Assembly: GCF_001641125.1 (NCBI RefSeq)
Contig: NZ_LWLP01000001.1
Coordinates: 892,147-956,146 of the forward strand
Length of the DNA: 64,000 nt
Source: Arthrobacter sp. OY3WO11
Lineage (GTDB): Bacteria > Actinomycetota > Actinomycetes > Actinomycetales > Micrococcaceae
Reading direction: 5' to 3'
The notes beneath the pieces were generated by a model, which saw only the letters and a list, made by a program, of their open reading frames with translations, did not search any database and was not told the DNA's origin. A program made the translations under genes and the position numbers. Below are positions 1 through 9,335 of the stretch, piece by piece (position 1 is the stretch's first letter; each line of letters begins with the position of its first letter).

Positions 1-548
1 TTGCGGTCCACGTAGTGGCTGTGGAAGTCCGGTGCCGAAGCCATGGAGTGGAACACCAGCCGCATTTCGGCCAGCACCCGGTCCATGAGCTCCTGCAGCG
101 AAGCGCTGCCGGTCAGGGCAACCACGGCCCCGTGCAGTGCCTGGTTGGCATCGGCCATGGCAGGCACGGATCCGCTGTCCCGGGCCTGCTGCGCCCGCTG
201 CACGATGGCTTCCAGTCCGTCCAGCACCTGGGGTGTCAGCTCGCCCCACAGGACGGCGGCAGGCTCGATCATCCGCCGCACGCGGTAGATTTCGCGCACT
301 TCCTCCACGCCCGGCGACGCCACGAAGACACCGCGGTTTGGAATGCGCGTCACGATGGATTCGCCGACGAGCGTAGTGAACGCCTGGCGCAGGGTGTTGC
401 GGGAAACGCCCAGCGCTGCGCACAGCGGCTCCTCGGACAGCTTGGAGCCCGGGGTCAGTTCACCCGCGGCGATGCGGGTGCGCAGCACTGACGCGATCCA
501 GGCCGTGGTGTGTGCGTGCTCGGCCGTACCGTCTGCCGGAGTGTTCAT
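1..548 (-). CDS. GntR-family (FCD-type) transcriptional regulator, 3' end cut by window
   Basis: Reading the minus strand from the ATG at 548 gives a GntR winged helix: residues about 10-75 contain LRTRIAAGELTPGSKLSEE and GVSRNTLRQAF, the classic operator-binding helices. A helical effector domain of FCD type follows (VREIYRVRRMIEPAAV) and runs off the window edge, so the C-terminus is missing. GGGGGAAA upstream is a plausible ribosome binding site. The gene starts 32 bases after the biotin carboxylase stop on the same strand, so it is probably the last gene of the pxp operon and its regulator. The palindrome at 4831-4843 upstream of pxpA is a candidate operator. Effector is not known; 5-oxoproline or a related lactam is an inference. 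Confidence 0.85.
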   Translation of the reverse strand, partial: MNTPADGTAEHAHTTAWIASVLRTRIAAGELTPGSKLSEEPLCAALGVSRNTLRQAFTTLVGESIVTRIPNRGVFVASPGVEEVREIYRVRRMIEPAAVLWGELTPQVLDGLEAIVQRAQQARDSGSVPAMADANQALHGAVVALTGSASLQELMDRVLAEMRLVFHSMASAPDFHSHYVDR

Positions 549-580
549 TGGTTTCCCCCATTCCCGTTCGACTAACGATG

Positions 581-2317
581 CTAGCCGACAGTACCCAGCA
601 CTTCGCCGCGGGCCACAGCGGCGCCCGGTTCCTGGCCGCCGCGCCGGAAGGTTCCGGTGGCAGAGGCAACCACCACGGTTTCCATCTTCATGGCCTCCAG
701 GACGGCAACAGGCTCCCCGGCGCCAACCCCGGCGCCGTCACCGGCCACCCACTTGACCAGGTTCCCGCCCATGGGGGCGGTCACCTCGCCGTCCGCGTCG
801 GCGCTCTCCGTGCCCGCAGAAGGTTCGACGGCGGCCCCTCCGCCATGGAGCAGGGCGTGGAAGACCTTGGCGGGCAGCCCCAGCTGGACGGCCTTCCCGT
901 CGATTTCGACAGTCAGGGTTTCCCTCCGGGCCACGGGTCCCTGGGCGCCGGTCTGCAGGGAGGCGGCCAGGCGGCCGGCGAACTCCGTTTCAATCCAGGT
1001 GGTGAACACGCCCAGCCGGTCCGGTGCGGTGAAGTCGGGATCCCGCACAACGGCGCGGTGGAACGGAAGGACGGTGGGGACGCCCTCGATCCGCAGCTCG
1101 TCCAGGGCGGCACGTGCGCGGCGCAGGGCCTGCTGGCGGTCCTCGCCGTGGACAATCAGTTTGGCCATCAGGGAGTCGTATTCGGCAGGAATGACGGAGC
1201 CGGACCGGACGCCGGAATCAACGCGGATCCCGGCTCCGGTGGGCGCCTCGAACACGTCCACCGGTCCGGGGGCCGGCAGGAAGCCCCGGCCGGCGTCCTC
1301 GGCATTGAGCCGGAACTCGAACGCATGGCCGGTGGGTGCCGGGTCCTCGGTCACGGAAACAGGCAGCCCGTCCGCGATCCGGAACTGCTCCCGCACCAGG
1401 TCCAGCCCGGATGTCACCTCGGTGACGGGGTGCTCCACCTGCAGGCGCGTGTTCACCTCCAGGAACGAGATCACGCCGTCAGGGGCCACCAAATACTCCA
1501 CCGTGCCGGCACCGGTGTAGCCGGCCTCACGGCAGATGGCGCGCGCGGACTCGTGGATCCGGGTGCGTTGTTCCGCGGTCAGGAACGGCGCCGGTGCCTC
1601 TTCCACCAGCTTCTGGTTGCGGCGCTGCAGGGAACAGTCCCGCGTGCCCACCACAACCACGTTCCCGTGGGTGTCGGCCAGGACCTGCGCCTCCACGTGC
1701 CGCGGCCGGTCCAGGAAGCGCTCCACAAAACATTCGCCGCGGCCGAACGCCACGGTTGCCTCACGGACCGCGGAGTCGAAGGCGTCGTCGATGTCCTCCA
1801 TCCGGTGCGCGATCTTGAGGCCCCTGCCGCCGCCGCCGAAGGCCGCCTTGATGGCCACGGGGACACCGAATTCCGCAGCAAAGGCGCGGACGGCGTCGGC
1901 GTCAGCTACCGGCCCGTCGGAACCGGGGACCAGCGGCGCACCCGCACGGACCGCAATTTCGCGGGCCGTGACCTTGTTGCCCAGGCTGCGGATTGCATCC
2001 GGCGAGGGGCCCACCCACGTGAGTCCGGCGTCGAGCACTGCCTGCGCAAAGTCGGCGTTCTCGGAAAGGAAACCGTACCCGGGGTGGACGGCGTCGGCAC
2101 CGGACCGCGCAGCGACGGCCAGGAGCTTCTGGATGTCCAGGTAGGTCTCCGCGCTGGCTGAGCCGCCCAGCGCGTAGGCCTCGTCGCTGAGGCGGACATG
2201 CAGCGCATCCGCGTCGGGGTCCGAGTACACGGCTACGGACACCAGGCCGGCGTCGGTGCAGGCACGGGCAATCCGGACGGCAATTTCACCGCGGTTGGCG
2301 ATCAGGACTTTTTTCAT
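581..2317 (-). CDS. Biotin carboxylase fused to biotin carboxyl carrier domain
   Basis: 578 residues. Residues 1-450 are a biotin carboxylase: [20 protein letters not shown] start, glycine-rich ATP-grasp loop [10 protein letters not shown], and [14 protein letters not shown]. The C-terminal 70 residues are a biotinyl domain with EAMKMET; Lys544 is the biotin site. The activity would be ATP- and bicarbonate-dependent carboxylation of the attached biotin. No acyl-CoA carboxyltransferase lies nearby; instead the gene follows pxpBC with a 2-base gap, its AGAAG ribosome site lying inside the end of pxpBC. Housekeeping acyl-CoA carboxylase alpha subunits look similar, but the operon setting points to a 5-oxoproline or lactam (amide) carboxylase. 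Family confidence is high, substrate uncertain. Confidence 0.9.
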   Translation of the reverse strand: MKKVLIANRGEIAVRIARACTDAGLVSVAVYSDPDADALHVRLSDEAYALGGSASAETYLDIQKLLAVAARSGADAVHPGYGFLSENADFAQAVLDAGLTWVGPSPDAIRSLGNKVTAREIAVRAGAPLVPGSDGPVADADAVRAFAAEFGVPVAIKAAFGGGGRGLKIAHRMEDIDDAFDSAVREATVAFGRGECFVERFLDRPRHVEAQVLADTHGNVVVVGTRDCSLQRRNQKLVEEAPAPFLTAEQRTRIHESARAICREAGYTGAGTVEYLVAPDGVISFLEVNTRLQVEHPVTEVTSGLDLVREQFRIADGLPVSVTEDPAPTGHAFEFRLNAEDAGRGFLPAPGPVDVFEAPTGAGIRVDSGVRSGSVIPAEYDSLMAKLIVHGEDRQQALRRARAALDELRIEGVPTVLPFHRAVVRDPDFTAPDRLGVFTTWIETEFAGRLAASLQTGAQGPVARRETLTVEIDGKAVQLGLPAKVFHALLHGGGAAVEPSAGTESADADGEVTAPMGGNLVKWVAGDGAGVGAGEPVAVLEAMKMETVVVASATGTFRRGGQEPGAAVARGEVLGTVG

Positions 2318-2319
2318 CG

Positions 2320-4023
2320 TTACTTCTTTCGCGTGCTCGGGAGAGGGGCCGGGGGCTGCAGTGTTTCGGGGTCAACCTCCACGAAACGCAGGGTGGCGCC
2401 CGGAGGAAGCTGCGCTGCGGCAGGGAGGTCTTCGGGAATAACGGCACCGATCACGGGATAGCCTCCGGTGACGGGATGGTCGGCCAGGAACAGGACAGGA
2501 AGGCCCGACGGCGGGACCTGCAGTGAGCCGGCCACCACGCCTTCGCTGGGGAGTTCCCCTTCGCGTGCCCGCTCCAGCGGGGTGCCGGCGGCGGCTCCGG
2601 GCGTGGACGGCCCGGTGCCGAGCCGGACACCGATGCGGTTCGATTCGGCGGTCACGGTCCACACCTGCCCGGTCAGGGCCTCGAGGGAGCGGGGCGTGAA
2701 CCAGTCGTGGCGGGGGCCCGTGGTGATGCGCAGCACCACGGGCTCGCCGCCGGCGCCTGACGAGAGGTCTTCCGGCAGGGCAGGCGGTTCGGCGTGGCCC
2801 ACTGCCCGGGCGCTGTCCACGGCGCCGATGGGCAGCACCGTTCCGGCGGCCAGCGGGGCGGGGCCGATGCCCGACATCAGGTCCGTGGAGCGGCTCCCCA
2901 GCACGGGAGGAACATCAATCCCGCCGCGGACTGCGAGGTAGGTGCGCAGGCCTGCCTCCGGCACGCCAAGGTGGAGGCTTTCGCCGTCGTGCAGGGAAAA
3001 GGGGGCGTACATCGGCGCTGCCCTGCTGACGCTATTGCTGCTGCCCTCGCTCCCGATGTCCTTGCTTCGGATGTCAGCCGTCGCGCCCGCGCCGCTGAGC
3101 GCAACCGTCAGCTCGCCCCGTGCCTGCACGGAAAGGCCGCCCATGACGTTTTCGATGACGGCATCGGTGGGCAGGTTTCCCACCAGCCGGTTCGCCTGGC
3201 GGGCGCTCGCAGTATCTGCAGCGCCGGCCGGGGAGACTCCCAAATCGCCGAGGCCCGGCCGCCCGAGGTCCTGGATGAGTGCCTGCGGCCCGGGCGAAAG
3301 GATCTCCAGGGCGGGGCCGGCGGCAGGTATGTCAGTAATTGCAGCGTCAGCCTGGGTGCCGTCCGCCTGATTCGTATCTGTCCTGCTGAGCTTGATGAGC
3401 TCGCGCACGGCGACGTACTGGACGGTGGTGCCGGGGCGCACCAGGGCGGGCTGCTCGCGCTGCAGGTCCCACATCCGCGTGGCGGTATGCCCGATGAGCT
3501 GCCAGCCGCCCGGTGACCGCCGCGGATACACGGCTGAGAAGTTGCCTGCCAGGGCCACCGAGCCGGCAGGTACGGCGGTCCGCGGGGTGCCGCGCCGGGG
3601 GACGTTCAGGGCGTCCGTTTCCCCCACAAGGTACGCGAATCCGGGCGCGAACCCGCCGAAGGCGGCGGTCCACAGCTGGCCGGTATGGGCGGCTACGACG
3701 CCCTCGACTCCCATGCCGGTGAGTTCGCCCACCTCCGCAAGGTCTTCGCCGTCGTACACAACCTCGATGTGCACCGGCTTGTCCGGGACGGCAGCCGCGC
3801 CGGCCGGCATGCTCCCGAGCCGTGCGAGGGGCCCGCGGGCAGCGCGGGCGCTGGCGCGGGAGTCGAAGACAACCAGCACCGTCTGCGCGGCCGCGAGCAC
3901 ATCGACCTGTCCCGCAGCCGGGTTGTCCCTGAGGCGGGAGTGAAGGGACAGCACCGCGTCAAGGGAGTCCAGTTCCAGGAGCAGGGCCCGGGGCCCGGCC
4001 CAGCGTATCTCCGGGGAACTCAC
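2320..4023 (-). CDS. pxpBC: 5-oxoprolinase subunits B and C fused (KipI-KipA / AHS1-AHS2)
   Basis: 567 residues combining two proteins that are separate in E. coli and B. subtilis. Residues 1-210 are the KipI/PxpB (AHS1) domain with [10 protein letters not shown] and [10 protein letters not shown]; residues about 240-550 are KipA/PxpC (AHS2) with [11 protein letters not shown] and RQANRLVGN. PxpABC cleaves 5-oxo-L-proline to glutamate using ATP. The same two domains form the carboxyltransferase part of urea carboxylase. The start overlaps the pxpA stop by 4 bases (ATGA), implying translational coupling. The fusion and the adjacent biotin carboxylase-BCCP together rebuild a urea-carboxylase-like domain set over two polypeptides. 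Confidence 0.9.
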   Translation of the reverse strand: MSSPEIRWAGPRALLLELDSLDAVLSLHSRLRDNPAAGQVDVLAAAQTVLVVFDSRASARAARGPLARLGSMPAGAAAVPDKPVHIEVVYDGEDLAEVGELTGMGVEGVVAAHTGQLWTAAFGGFAPGFAYLVGETDALNVPRRGTPRTAVPAGSVALAGNFSAVYPRRSPGGWQLIGHTATRMWDLQREQPALVRPGTTVQYVAVRELIKLSRTDTNQADGTQADAAITDIPAAGPALEILSPGPQALIQDLGRPGLGDLGVSPAGAADTASARQANRLVGNLPTDAVIENVMGGLSVQARGELTVALSGAGATADIRSKDIGSEGSSNSVSRAAPMYAPFSLHDGESLHLGVPEAGLRTYLAVRGGIDVPPVLGSRSTDLMSGIGPAPLAAGTVLPIGAVDSARAVGHAEPPALPEDLSSGAGGEPVVLRITTGPRHDWFTPRSLEALTGQVWTVTAESNRIGVRLGTGPSTPGAAAGTPLERAREGELPSEGVVAGSLQVPPSGLPVLFLADHPVTGGYPVIGAVIPEDLPAAAQLPPGATLRFVEVDPETLQPPAPLPSTRKK

Positions 4024-4778
4024 ACGAAGCTCCTGATGTCCACGCCGGCTGCCTCGAGTTCGCGGCGGACCGCGGCCGCCATGGACACGGCGCCGGCGGT
4101 ATCGCCGTGCAGGCAGATGCTCTCGGCGGAGGTTTTGATGGTGGACCCGTCCCTGGCAACGATGGTGCCCTCGGTGGCCAGCCGCACCATGTTGGCTGCC
4201 ACAGCATCCTCGTCATGGAGGACGGCGCCGGGTTCGCGGCGGGACACCAGTGTTCCGTCCGGGTTGTAGGCGCGGTCCGCGAAGGCCTCGGCTACTCCGC
4301 GCAGGCCGGCTGCTTCCGCAGCGGCCAGCGCCACCGAGCCCGGCAGCAGCAGCATCGGCAGGTCCCCGCCGAAGGCCTTGACAGCATCCACCACTGCCTG
4401 CGCCTGCACCTGGTGGGTCACGATGGTGTTGTACAGCGCCCCGTGGGGTTTTACGTAGCTGATCCTGCCGCCGGCTGCACGGGCAATGCCTTCCAGGGCG
4501 CCCAGCTGGTAGAGCACGTCATCCGCGAGTTCCGTGGGGGAGCAGTCCAGGAAACGGCGGCCGAAGCCTGCAAGGTCGCGGTATCCCACGTGCGCGCCAA
4601 TGCTGATGCCGGCGGCGACGGCGTCGCGGCAGGTCTGGGCAATCGTGGAGGGGTCGCCTGCATGGAAGCCGCACGCGATGTTCGCGCTGGAGACGGAGCG
4701 GAAGATGGCGGCGTCGTCGCCCATGGTCCAGTTGCCGAAGGATTCGCCGACGTCGCTGTTGAGGTCAATGGAGGCCAT
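4020..4778 (-). CDS. pxpA: 5-oxoprolinase subunit A, LamB/YcsF family
   Basis: 252 residues, normal family length. It begins [17 protein letters not shown], the invariant start of LamB/YcsF proteins, followed by [13 protein letters not shown] and the KPHGALYN motif near residue 110 that line the TIM-barrel-like active site. With PxpB and PxpC it converts 5-oxoproline, formed spontaneously from glutamine and glutamate, to glutamate. It is the first gene of a minus-strand operon pxpA-pxpBC-biotin carboxylase-gntR with overlaps or tiny gaps throughout. A promoter and palindrome lie just upstream at 4811-4843. Confidence 0.93.
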   Translation of the reverse strand: MASIDLNSDVGESFGNWTMGDDAAIFRSVSSANIACGFHAGDPSTIAQTCRDAVAAGISIGAHVGYRDLAGFGRRFLDCSPTELADDVLYQLGALEGIARAAGGRISYVKPHGALYNTIVTHQVQAQAVVDAVKAFGGDLPMLLLPGSVALAAAEAAGLRGVAEAFADRAYNPDGTLVSRREPGAVLHDEDAVAANMVRLATEGTIVARDGSTIKTSAESICLHGDTAGAVSMAAAVRRELEAAGVDIRSFV

Positions 4779-4810
4779 AGTGATTCTCGTCTCGTTGAAG
4801 TGGTCTCTTT

Positions 4811-4843
4811 AGGATGCACGAGAATCCAAGATTGTTCAACAAT
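4811..4843 (-). promoter_or_regulatory. Putative pxp promoter with overlapping palindromic operator
   Basis: On the minus strand TTGAAC (4839-4834) and CATCCT (4816-4811) are separated by 17 bases, a fair -35/-10 pair for pxpA. The -35 box lies inside the perfect palindrome ATTGTTcAACAAT (4831-4843). A repressor there would block RNA polymerase; the operon's own GntR protein is the obvious candidate, which is inference. Confidence 0.5.
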
Positions 4844-4907
4844 ATTGACCAAAATGGTGCCCAAGGCGCCTGCCCGGCCGCGCGTTCCGGCCACGGACCG
4901 AACAGAA

Positions 4908-4947
4908 GGAGCGGACGACGGCGGAACCTCCCGCCGTCGTCCGCTCC
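4908..4947 (-). terminator. Intrinsic terminator downstream of the ThDP-enzyme gene
   Basis: A perfect 17-bp stem (4908-4924 with 4931-4947) and 6-base loop starts 16 bases past the stop of the ThDP enzyme gene. Only a weak T-run (TTCTGTTC) follows on the minus strand. It separates the glutamine-linked group from the pxp operon. Confidence 0.75.
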
Positions 4948-4962
4948 CCGTGGGCGGCAGGC

Positions 4963-6714
4963 TCAGTAAGCCTTGACGCGCTGTTCCACCACGAGGTGGA
5001 CCAGGGCGAAGACGCCGTCCCGGTCGATGGCGGCAAGGGCGGCGTCCAGCGCGGCCGGAACGTCCCTGTCCTCGGTGACGGTGATGCCGAACCCGCCGAA
5101 GGCCCTGGCCATCAGGCCAAAGTCGGGGTTCTTCAGCTGGGTCCCGGAGACACGTTCCGGGTAGTGCCTTTCCTGGTGGGTGCGGATGGTGCCGTATTCC
5201 TGGTTGTCCATCACCACCACCAGCGGCGTGGCCCCGTACTGGGCGGCGGTGGCCAGCTCCTGCCCGTTCATCAGGAACTCGCCGTCCCCGGCAATGGTGA
5301 CTACCCGTCGTCGTGGTTCAGCCAGGGATGCCGCGATGGCCGAGGGGACGGAGTAGCCCATCGAGCCGTTGCGGGCGCTGATCATCGAGGCGTAGCGGCG
5401 GGTGGGGAAATAGCGGTGGGCCCAGTTGGTGTGCTCGCCCGCGCCGAAGGTCACCATGGCATCCTCCGGAAGCCGTGGCACCAGGTTTGCCATCAGGGTG
5501 TCCATCCGCGCCCGGCCCGGAGCGGGGGAGGCCGGAGGCAGGGCGGCGAACCGTTGCTGCTCGGTCCTCATCCTTCCGGTCCACGCCCTCCACTCCTCCT
5601 TGGCCGGCAGGCTGATGCCGGCGAGGTCGCGGACAAAGGCTTCCGGTTTGGCCAGGATCTGCCGGGACACCGGCCCGGACCGGCCGCGGAGGGAGGGGTC
5701 GATGGTCACCAGGAAGTTCTCCTTGGTCCAGTCCTGCCGGCAGACGAATCCGTCCGTGATGACGTCCCCGGGGACGGTTCCCACGAACACCAGGAGGTCG
5801 GTTTCCTCCAGCAGGTCGTAGGTGGGGCGGGGACGGCCGTAGCCGATGGGGCCAACGTAGGAGGGTGAATCGAAGGACACAGTGCCCTGGGTCCGCCATT
5901 CAGCGGCGGCCGGAATGTGGTGCCGTTCCAGCCAGCCGGTCAGCTGGTCTGCCGCCTCCTGCGTCCAGTCGTTGCCGCCGGTGACGAAGAGCGGCTTGCT
6001 GGATTCCGCCAGGGCGGTTTCGAGGGCTGAGGCGTCGGTGCGGCTCATGCCGCCGGCCGCTACCGGGATGGCAGGGTGCAGGGCCGGGTCAATCTGCTGC
6101 CGGATGATGTCCTCGGGCAGGCCCACCACCACCGGGCCGGGCCGTCCGCTCATCGCGGCAAACATTGCCTCGGCCACGATCTCCGACGCCCGCTCCGCGT
6201 GGTCCAGGACCATCACGCGCTTCGCGCCGGTATCGAACCAGGCCTTGATGTCGAACTCCTGGAATGCCTCCCGGTCCCGGTGCGCGAACGGGATCAGGCC
6301 CACGAACAGCAGCATGGGGGTGGAGTCCTGCCAGGCGGTATGCAGCCCCACATGGGCGTTTGCCGCGCCGGGCCCCCGGGTCACCATGGCGATGCCCGGG
6401 CGCTGGTTCATCTTTCCGTCCGCCTCGGCCATGTAGGCGGCGCCGCCCTCGTGCCGGCAGACGATGGTTTCAATGCTGGAGCTGTGCAGGCCGTCCAGCA
6501 CGTCCAGGAAACTCTCGCCCGGCACCACGTAGGTGCGGTCCACCCCGTGTGCCACCAGCGAATCGACAATGACGTGCCCGGCGGATTTCAGCACCGGCGG
6601 GGTGGCTTGAGGTCCGGGCGGCCGGCCCGGCCGTGCGTCGGCTGCTGCCGGGCGTACGACGCCGGCTGGCGGGGTGGGGGATGCGGCAGGGATTGCTTCG
6701 GTTTCCGTTGTCAT
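4963..6714 (-). CDS. Thiamine-diphosphate enzyme, acetolactate-synthase-like
   Basis: 583 residues with a 40-residue Pro/Ala-rich leader before the conserved fold starts (GHVIVDSLVAHGVDRTYVVPG). The N-terminal Pyr domain has the activating glutamate in CRHEGGAAYMAEADG; the C-terminal PP domain has the ThDP/Mg motif GDGEFLMNGQELATAAQ followed by NQEYGTI. The central domain is of the acetolactate synthase type. No regulatory ilvN gene follows, so this is more likely a catabolic ThDP enzyme (carboligase or 2-oxo acid decarboxylase) than biosynthetic IlvB. It lies 43 bases after the permease, probably the end of the pucR-glsA-permease transcript. The true start could lie downstream of 6714, as the leader is unusual and the ribosome site weak. 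Confidence 0.85.
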   Translation of the reverse strand: MTTETEAIPAASPTPPAGVVRPAAADARPGRPPGPQATPPVLKSAGHVIVDSLVAHGVDRTYVVPGESFLDVLDGLHSSSIETIVCRHEGGAAYMAEADGKMNQRPGIAMVTRGPGAANAHVGLHTAWQDSTPMLLFVGLIPFAHRDREAFQEFDIKAWFDTGAKRVMVLDHAERASEIVAEAMFAAMSGRPGPVVVGLPEDIIRQQIDPALHPAIPVAAGGMSRTDASALETALAESSKPLFVTGGNDWTQEAADQLTGWLERHHIPAAAEWRTQGTVSFDSPSYVGPIGYGRPRPTYDLLEETDLLVFVGTVPGDVITDGFVCRQDWTKENFLVTIDPSLRGRSGPVSRQILAKPEAFVRDLAGISLPAKEEWRAWTGRMRTEQQRFAALPPASPAPGRARMDTLMANLVPRLPEDAMVTFGAGEHTNWAHRYFPTRRYASMISARNGSMGYSVPSAIAASLAEPRRRVVTIAGDGEFLMNGQELATAAQYGATPLVVVMDNQEYGTIRTHQERHYPERVSGTQLKNPDFGLMARAFGGFGITVTEDRDVPAALDAALAAIDRDGVFALVHLVVEQRVKAY

Positions 6715-6757
6715 GGGCTTTCTTTGGCGGTTTGGACGGCTTTGGTCAGGGTGGTTT

Positions 6758-8299
6758 TTATCTGAAGGTGTTGGCGGGTGGGTTGGCGATGACGGGGGAG
6801 AGTCCGGTGTGGCCTTCGCGGGTTTGGGCGATGTCGCGGATGCGGGTGCGGCAGGCGTACCAGCCGATGACCATGAGGACGGAGGCGATGGCGGTGACGA
6901 GCATGGTGAGGGGGGATTCGATGAAGACCATGATGAGGACGCCTGCGAGGAAGAGGAGGGAGAGGTAGCCGGTGTAGGGGGCGCCGATCATGCGGAAGGA
7001 GGGGCGCTCGAGCCATCCTTTGTCGGCCCAGCGTTTGAGCTGGATCTGGCACAGGACGATGGTGGCCCAGGTCATGATGATGCCGACGGAGGCGACGTTG
7101 AGGACGATTTCGAAGGCCTGGGCCGGGACGAGGTAGTTCAGCGGGACGCCGAGGAGTGAGACGCCGGCGGTGATGGCGATGCCGCCGTAGGGGACGCCGG
7201 CCTTGTTCATGCGGGAGGCGAATTTCGGGGCGGAGCCGTTGACGGACATGGAGCGCAGGATCCGGCCGGTGGAGTAGAGGCCGGCGTTGAGGGAGGACAG
7301 GGCTGCGGTGAGGACGACGAGGTTCATGATGACGTCTACGCCCTGGATGCCGATGGAGCCGAAGAAGGTCACGAAGGGGCTGACGCCTTTTTCGTAGGAG
7401 GTGTAGGGCAGCAGCAGGGCCAGGAGGATGACGGAGCCGACGTAGAACACGGCGATGCGGAAGACCACGGAGTTGATGGCTTTGGGCATGATTTTTTCGG
7501 GGTTTTCGGTTTCGCCGGCGGCGGTGCCGACGAGTTCGATGGAGGCGTAGGCGAACAGGACGCCCTGCATGAGGATGATCATGGGCAGCAGGCCGTTCGG
7601 GAAGACGCCGCCGTTGTCCGAGAGCAGGCTCAGGCCCACCTGCTGGCCGTCCACGGGGGTGCCGAAGATGACGAAGTAGGTGCCCACGATGAGGAAGATG
7701 ACCAGGGCTGCGACCTTGATCAGGGCGAACCAGAATTCCATTTCGCCGAAGACCTTGACCGAGACGAGGTTCAGGGCGAGGACCACCACCAGGGCGATCA
7801 GTGCCCAGGCCCATTGCGGGACAGCTGCCATCCAGGGGATGTAGTTGCCGAAGAAGTTCATGTAGAGGGCGGCGGCGGTGATGTCCACGATGGTGGTGGT
7901 GGCCCAGTTGATCCAGTAGAACCAGCCGGAGACGAACGCGGCTTTTTCGCCGAAGAATTCGCGGGCGTAGGAGACGAAGGAGCCTGAGGAGGGGCGGTGG
8001 AGGACCAGTTCGCCCAGGGCCCGGAGGATGAGGAAGGCGAAGAACCCGCACACGGCGTAGGCGATGACCAGGGACGGGCCCGCGGCGTTCAGCCGGCCGC
8101 CGGCGCCCAGGAACAGGCCGGTACCGATCGCGCCGCCGATCGCGATCATCTGGATCTGCCGGGGCTTCAAATTCTTGTGGTAGCCCTTGTCCTCGGCATG
8201 CAGCGCCGATTCGGAAGCATGGGCATGACCGCCGTCGATGACGTGGTCAGGTGCGACCTTGTGGTCCTGTACAACCTCGTCATTGGGGTTGATGGGCAT
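6758..8299 (-). CDS. Amino acid permease, APC superfamily (AnsP/GabP-like)
   Basis: 513 residues from ATG 8299, chosen because GAAAGGAT precedes it and because the upstream extension is low-complexity. A hydrophilic N-tail leads into [24 protein letters not shown], the signature first helix of amino acid/polyamine/organocation proton symporters; about 12 hydrophobic helices follow, ending in a short cytoplasmic tail. It resembles L-asparagine/glutamine-type permeases. The glutaminase gene lies immediately upstream on the same strand (gap 103 bases), so glutamine or a related amide is the likely cargo. Third codon positions are almost all G or C, which is why a 446-codon shadow frame is open across it. 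Confidence 0.9.
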   Translation of the reverse strand: MPINPNDEVVQDHKVAPDHVIDGGHAHASESALHAEDKGYHKNLKPRQIQMIAIGGAIGTGLFLGAGGRLNAAGPSLVIAYAVCGFFAFLILRALGELVLHRPSSGSFVSYAREFFGEKAAFVSGWFYWINWATTTIVDITAAALYMNFFGNYIPWMAAVPQWAWALIALVVVLALNLVSVKVFGEMEFWFALIKVAALVIFLIVGTYFVIFGTPVDGQQVGLSLLSDNGGVFPNGLLPMIILMQGVLFAYASIELVGTAAGETENPEKIMPKAINSVVFRIAVFYVGSVILLALLLPYTSYEKGVSPFVTFFGSIGIQGVDVIMNLVVLTAALSSLNAGLYSTGRILRSMSVNGSAPKFASRMNKAGVPYGGIAITAGVSLLGVPLNYLVPAQAFEIVLNVASVGIIMTWATIVLCQIQLKRWADKGWLERPSFRMIGAPYTGYLSLLFLAGVLIMVFIESPLTMLVTAIASVLMVIGWYACRTRIRDIAQTREGHTGLSPVIANPPANTFR

Positions 8300-8402
8300 G
8301 GGTGATCCTTTCGATACGGAGAAGATCCTGCTGGTTGGGGAAGGAAGTAGGGAGAGTTTCAGTGCGCGTGGGCCAGGAACGCCAGGGTGAGAAAGCGCGT
8401 GG

Positions 8403-9335
8403 TCAGAAAACGGACCAGCCGGTGCGGTCGGAAAGGTCGGCGAGGGCGGCGGTACCGGCCAGCGAGTTGCCTTTGGCGTCCAGCCGCGGACTCCAGACGC
8501 AGATGGCGCACTCACCTGGAACGATGACCAGGATGCCCCCGCCCACGCCGCTCTTTCCCGGAAGGCCTACACGGTAGGCGAACTCGCCCGCGGCGTCGTA
8601 CATGCCGCACGTCAGCATGATGGAACCGACGCGTTTTGCATCGCTGGGGGACAGCACGGGACCCAGCGTTCCCTGCCCGGCGCGGGCCAGGAACAGCCCG
8701 GCTTTGGCCAGGTCTGCGCAGGTCATCATGATGGAACACTGCCGGACGTAGTTCTCCACCACGGCTTCCGCCGAGTGGTGCAGGTTGCCGAAGTTTTTTA
8801 GGAAGTGGGCCAGCGCCAGGTTCCGGCTGCTGTTGGCCAGTTCGCCGGCGGCCGCTGCCTCATTGATGGAGGGCCTGCTGCTGGCTGACTGCGCGGTGAG
8901 GAACTGCAGGAGCCGGGCGGCGGCGTCGGGCGCCTTGTCCATCAGGTGGTCCGTCACCACCAGGGCGCCGGCGTTGATGAAGGGGTTCCGGGGGATGCCG
9001 TGCTCCACCTCAAGCTGGACCAGGGAGTTGAAGGGCGTGCCGGAGGGTTCCCGCAGGACGCGGGACCACAGTGATCCCGAGCTGTCTCCGCGGAGCGCCA
9101 TGGCCAGGGTGAACACCTTGGAGATGCTTTGGATGGAGAACGGCACGGTTGCATCGCCGGCGCTGAACACTTCTCCGGACGTGGTGGCGACGGCGACCCC
9201 GAACCTGTTGAAGGGGACGGCTGCCAGGAGGGGAATGTTTCCCGGGATGCTGCCTGATTCCCGTTCCGGCCGGTGGCGGAGGACGATGTCGTCGAGGAGC
9301 GGTCCCAGCGGCGGTGCCTGGAGTGTTGTTGTCAT
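8403..9335 (-). CDS. glsA: Glutaminase (L-glutamine amidohydrolase)
   Basis: 310 residues. The family is a serine-dependent glutaminase: [11 protein letters not shown] carries the catalytic Ser70 and Lys73, and [12 protein letters not shown] and the final [14 protein letters not shown] are conserved. It hydrolyses glutamine to glutamate and ammonia in the cytoplasm. ATG 9335 is preferred over the upstream in-frame start at 9374 because it overlaps the pucR stop as ATGA and has GGCAGGAA in front. Translational coupling to pucR suggests the regulator and enzyme are made together in response to glutamine or glutamate supply. Confidence 0.93.
   Translation of the reverse strand: MTTTLQAPPLGPLLDDIVLRHRPERESGSIPGNIPLLAAVPFNRFGVAVATTSGEVFSAGDATVPFSIQSISKVFTLAMALRGDSSGSLWSRVLREPSGTPFNSLVQLEVEHGIPRNPFINAGALVVTDHLMDKAPDAAARLLQFLTAQSASSRPSINEAAAAGELANSSRNLALAHFLKNFGNLHHSAEAVVENYVRQCSIMMTCADLAKAGLFLARAGQGTLGPVLSPSDAKRVGSIMLTCGMYDAAGEFAYRVGLPGKSGVGGGILVIVPGECAICVWSPRLDAKGNSLAGTAALADLSDRTGWSVF

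Noticed and set aside
512..2161. 549-codon open frame on the plus strand
   Set aside because: Antisense to the biotin carboxylase, no recognisable domain, typical GC-skew shadow.
6711..8051. 446-codon frame overlapping the permease
   Set aside because: Arg/Pro/His-rich shadow in another frame of the permease gene.
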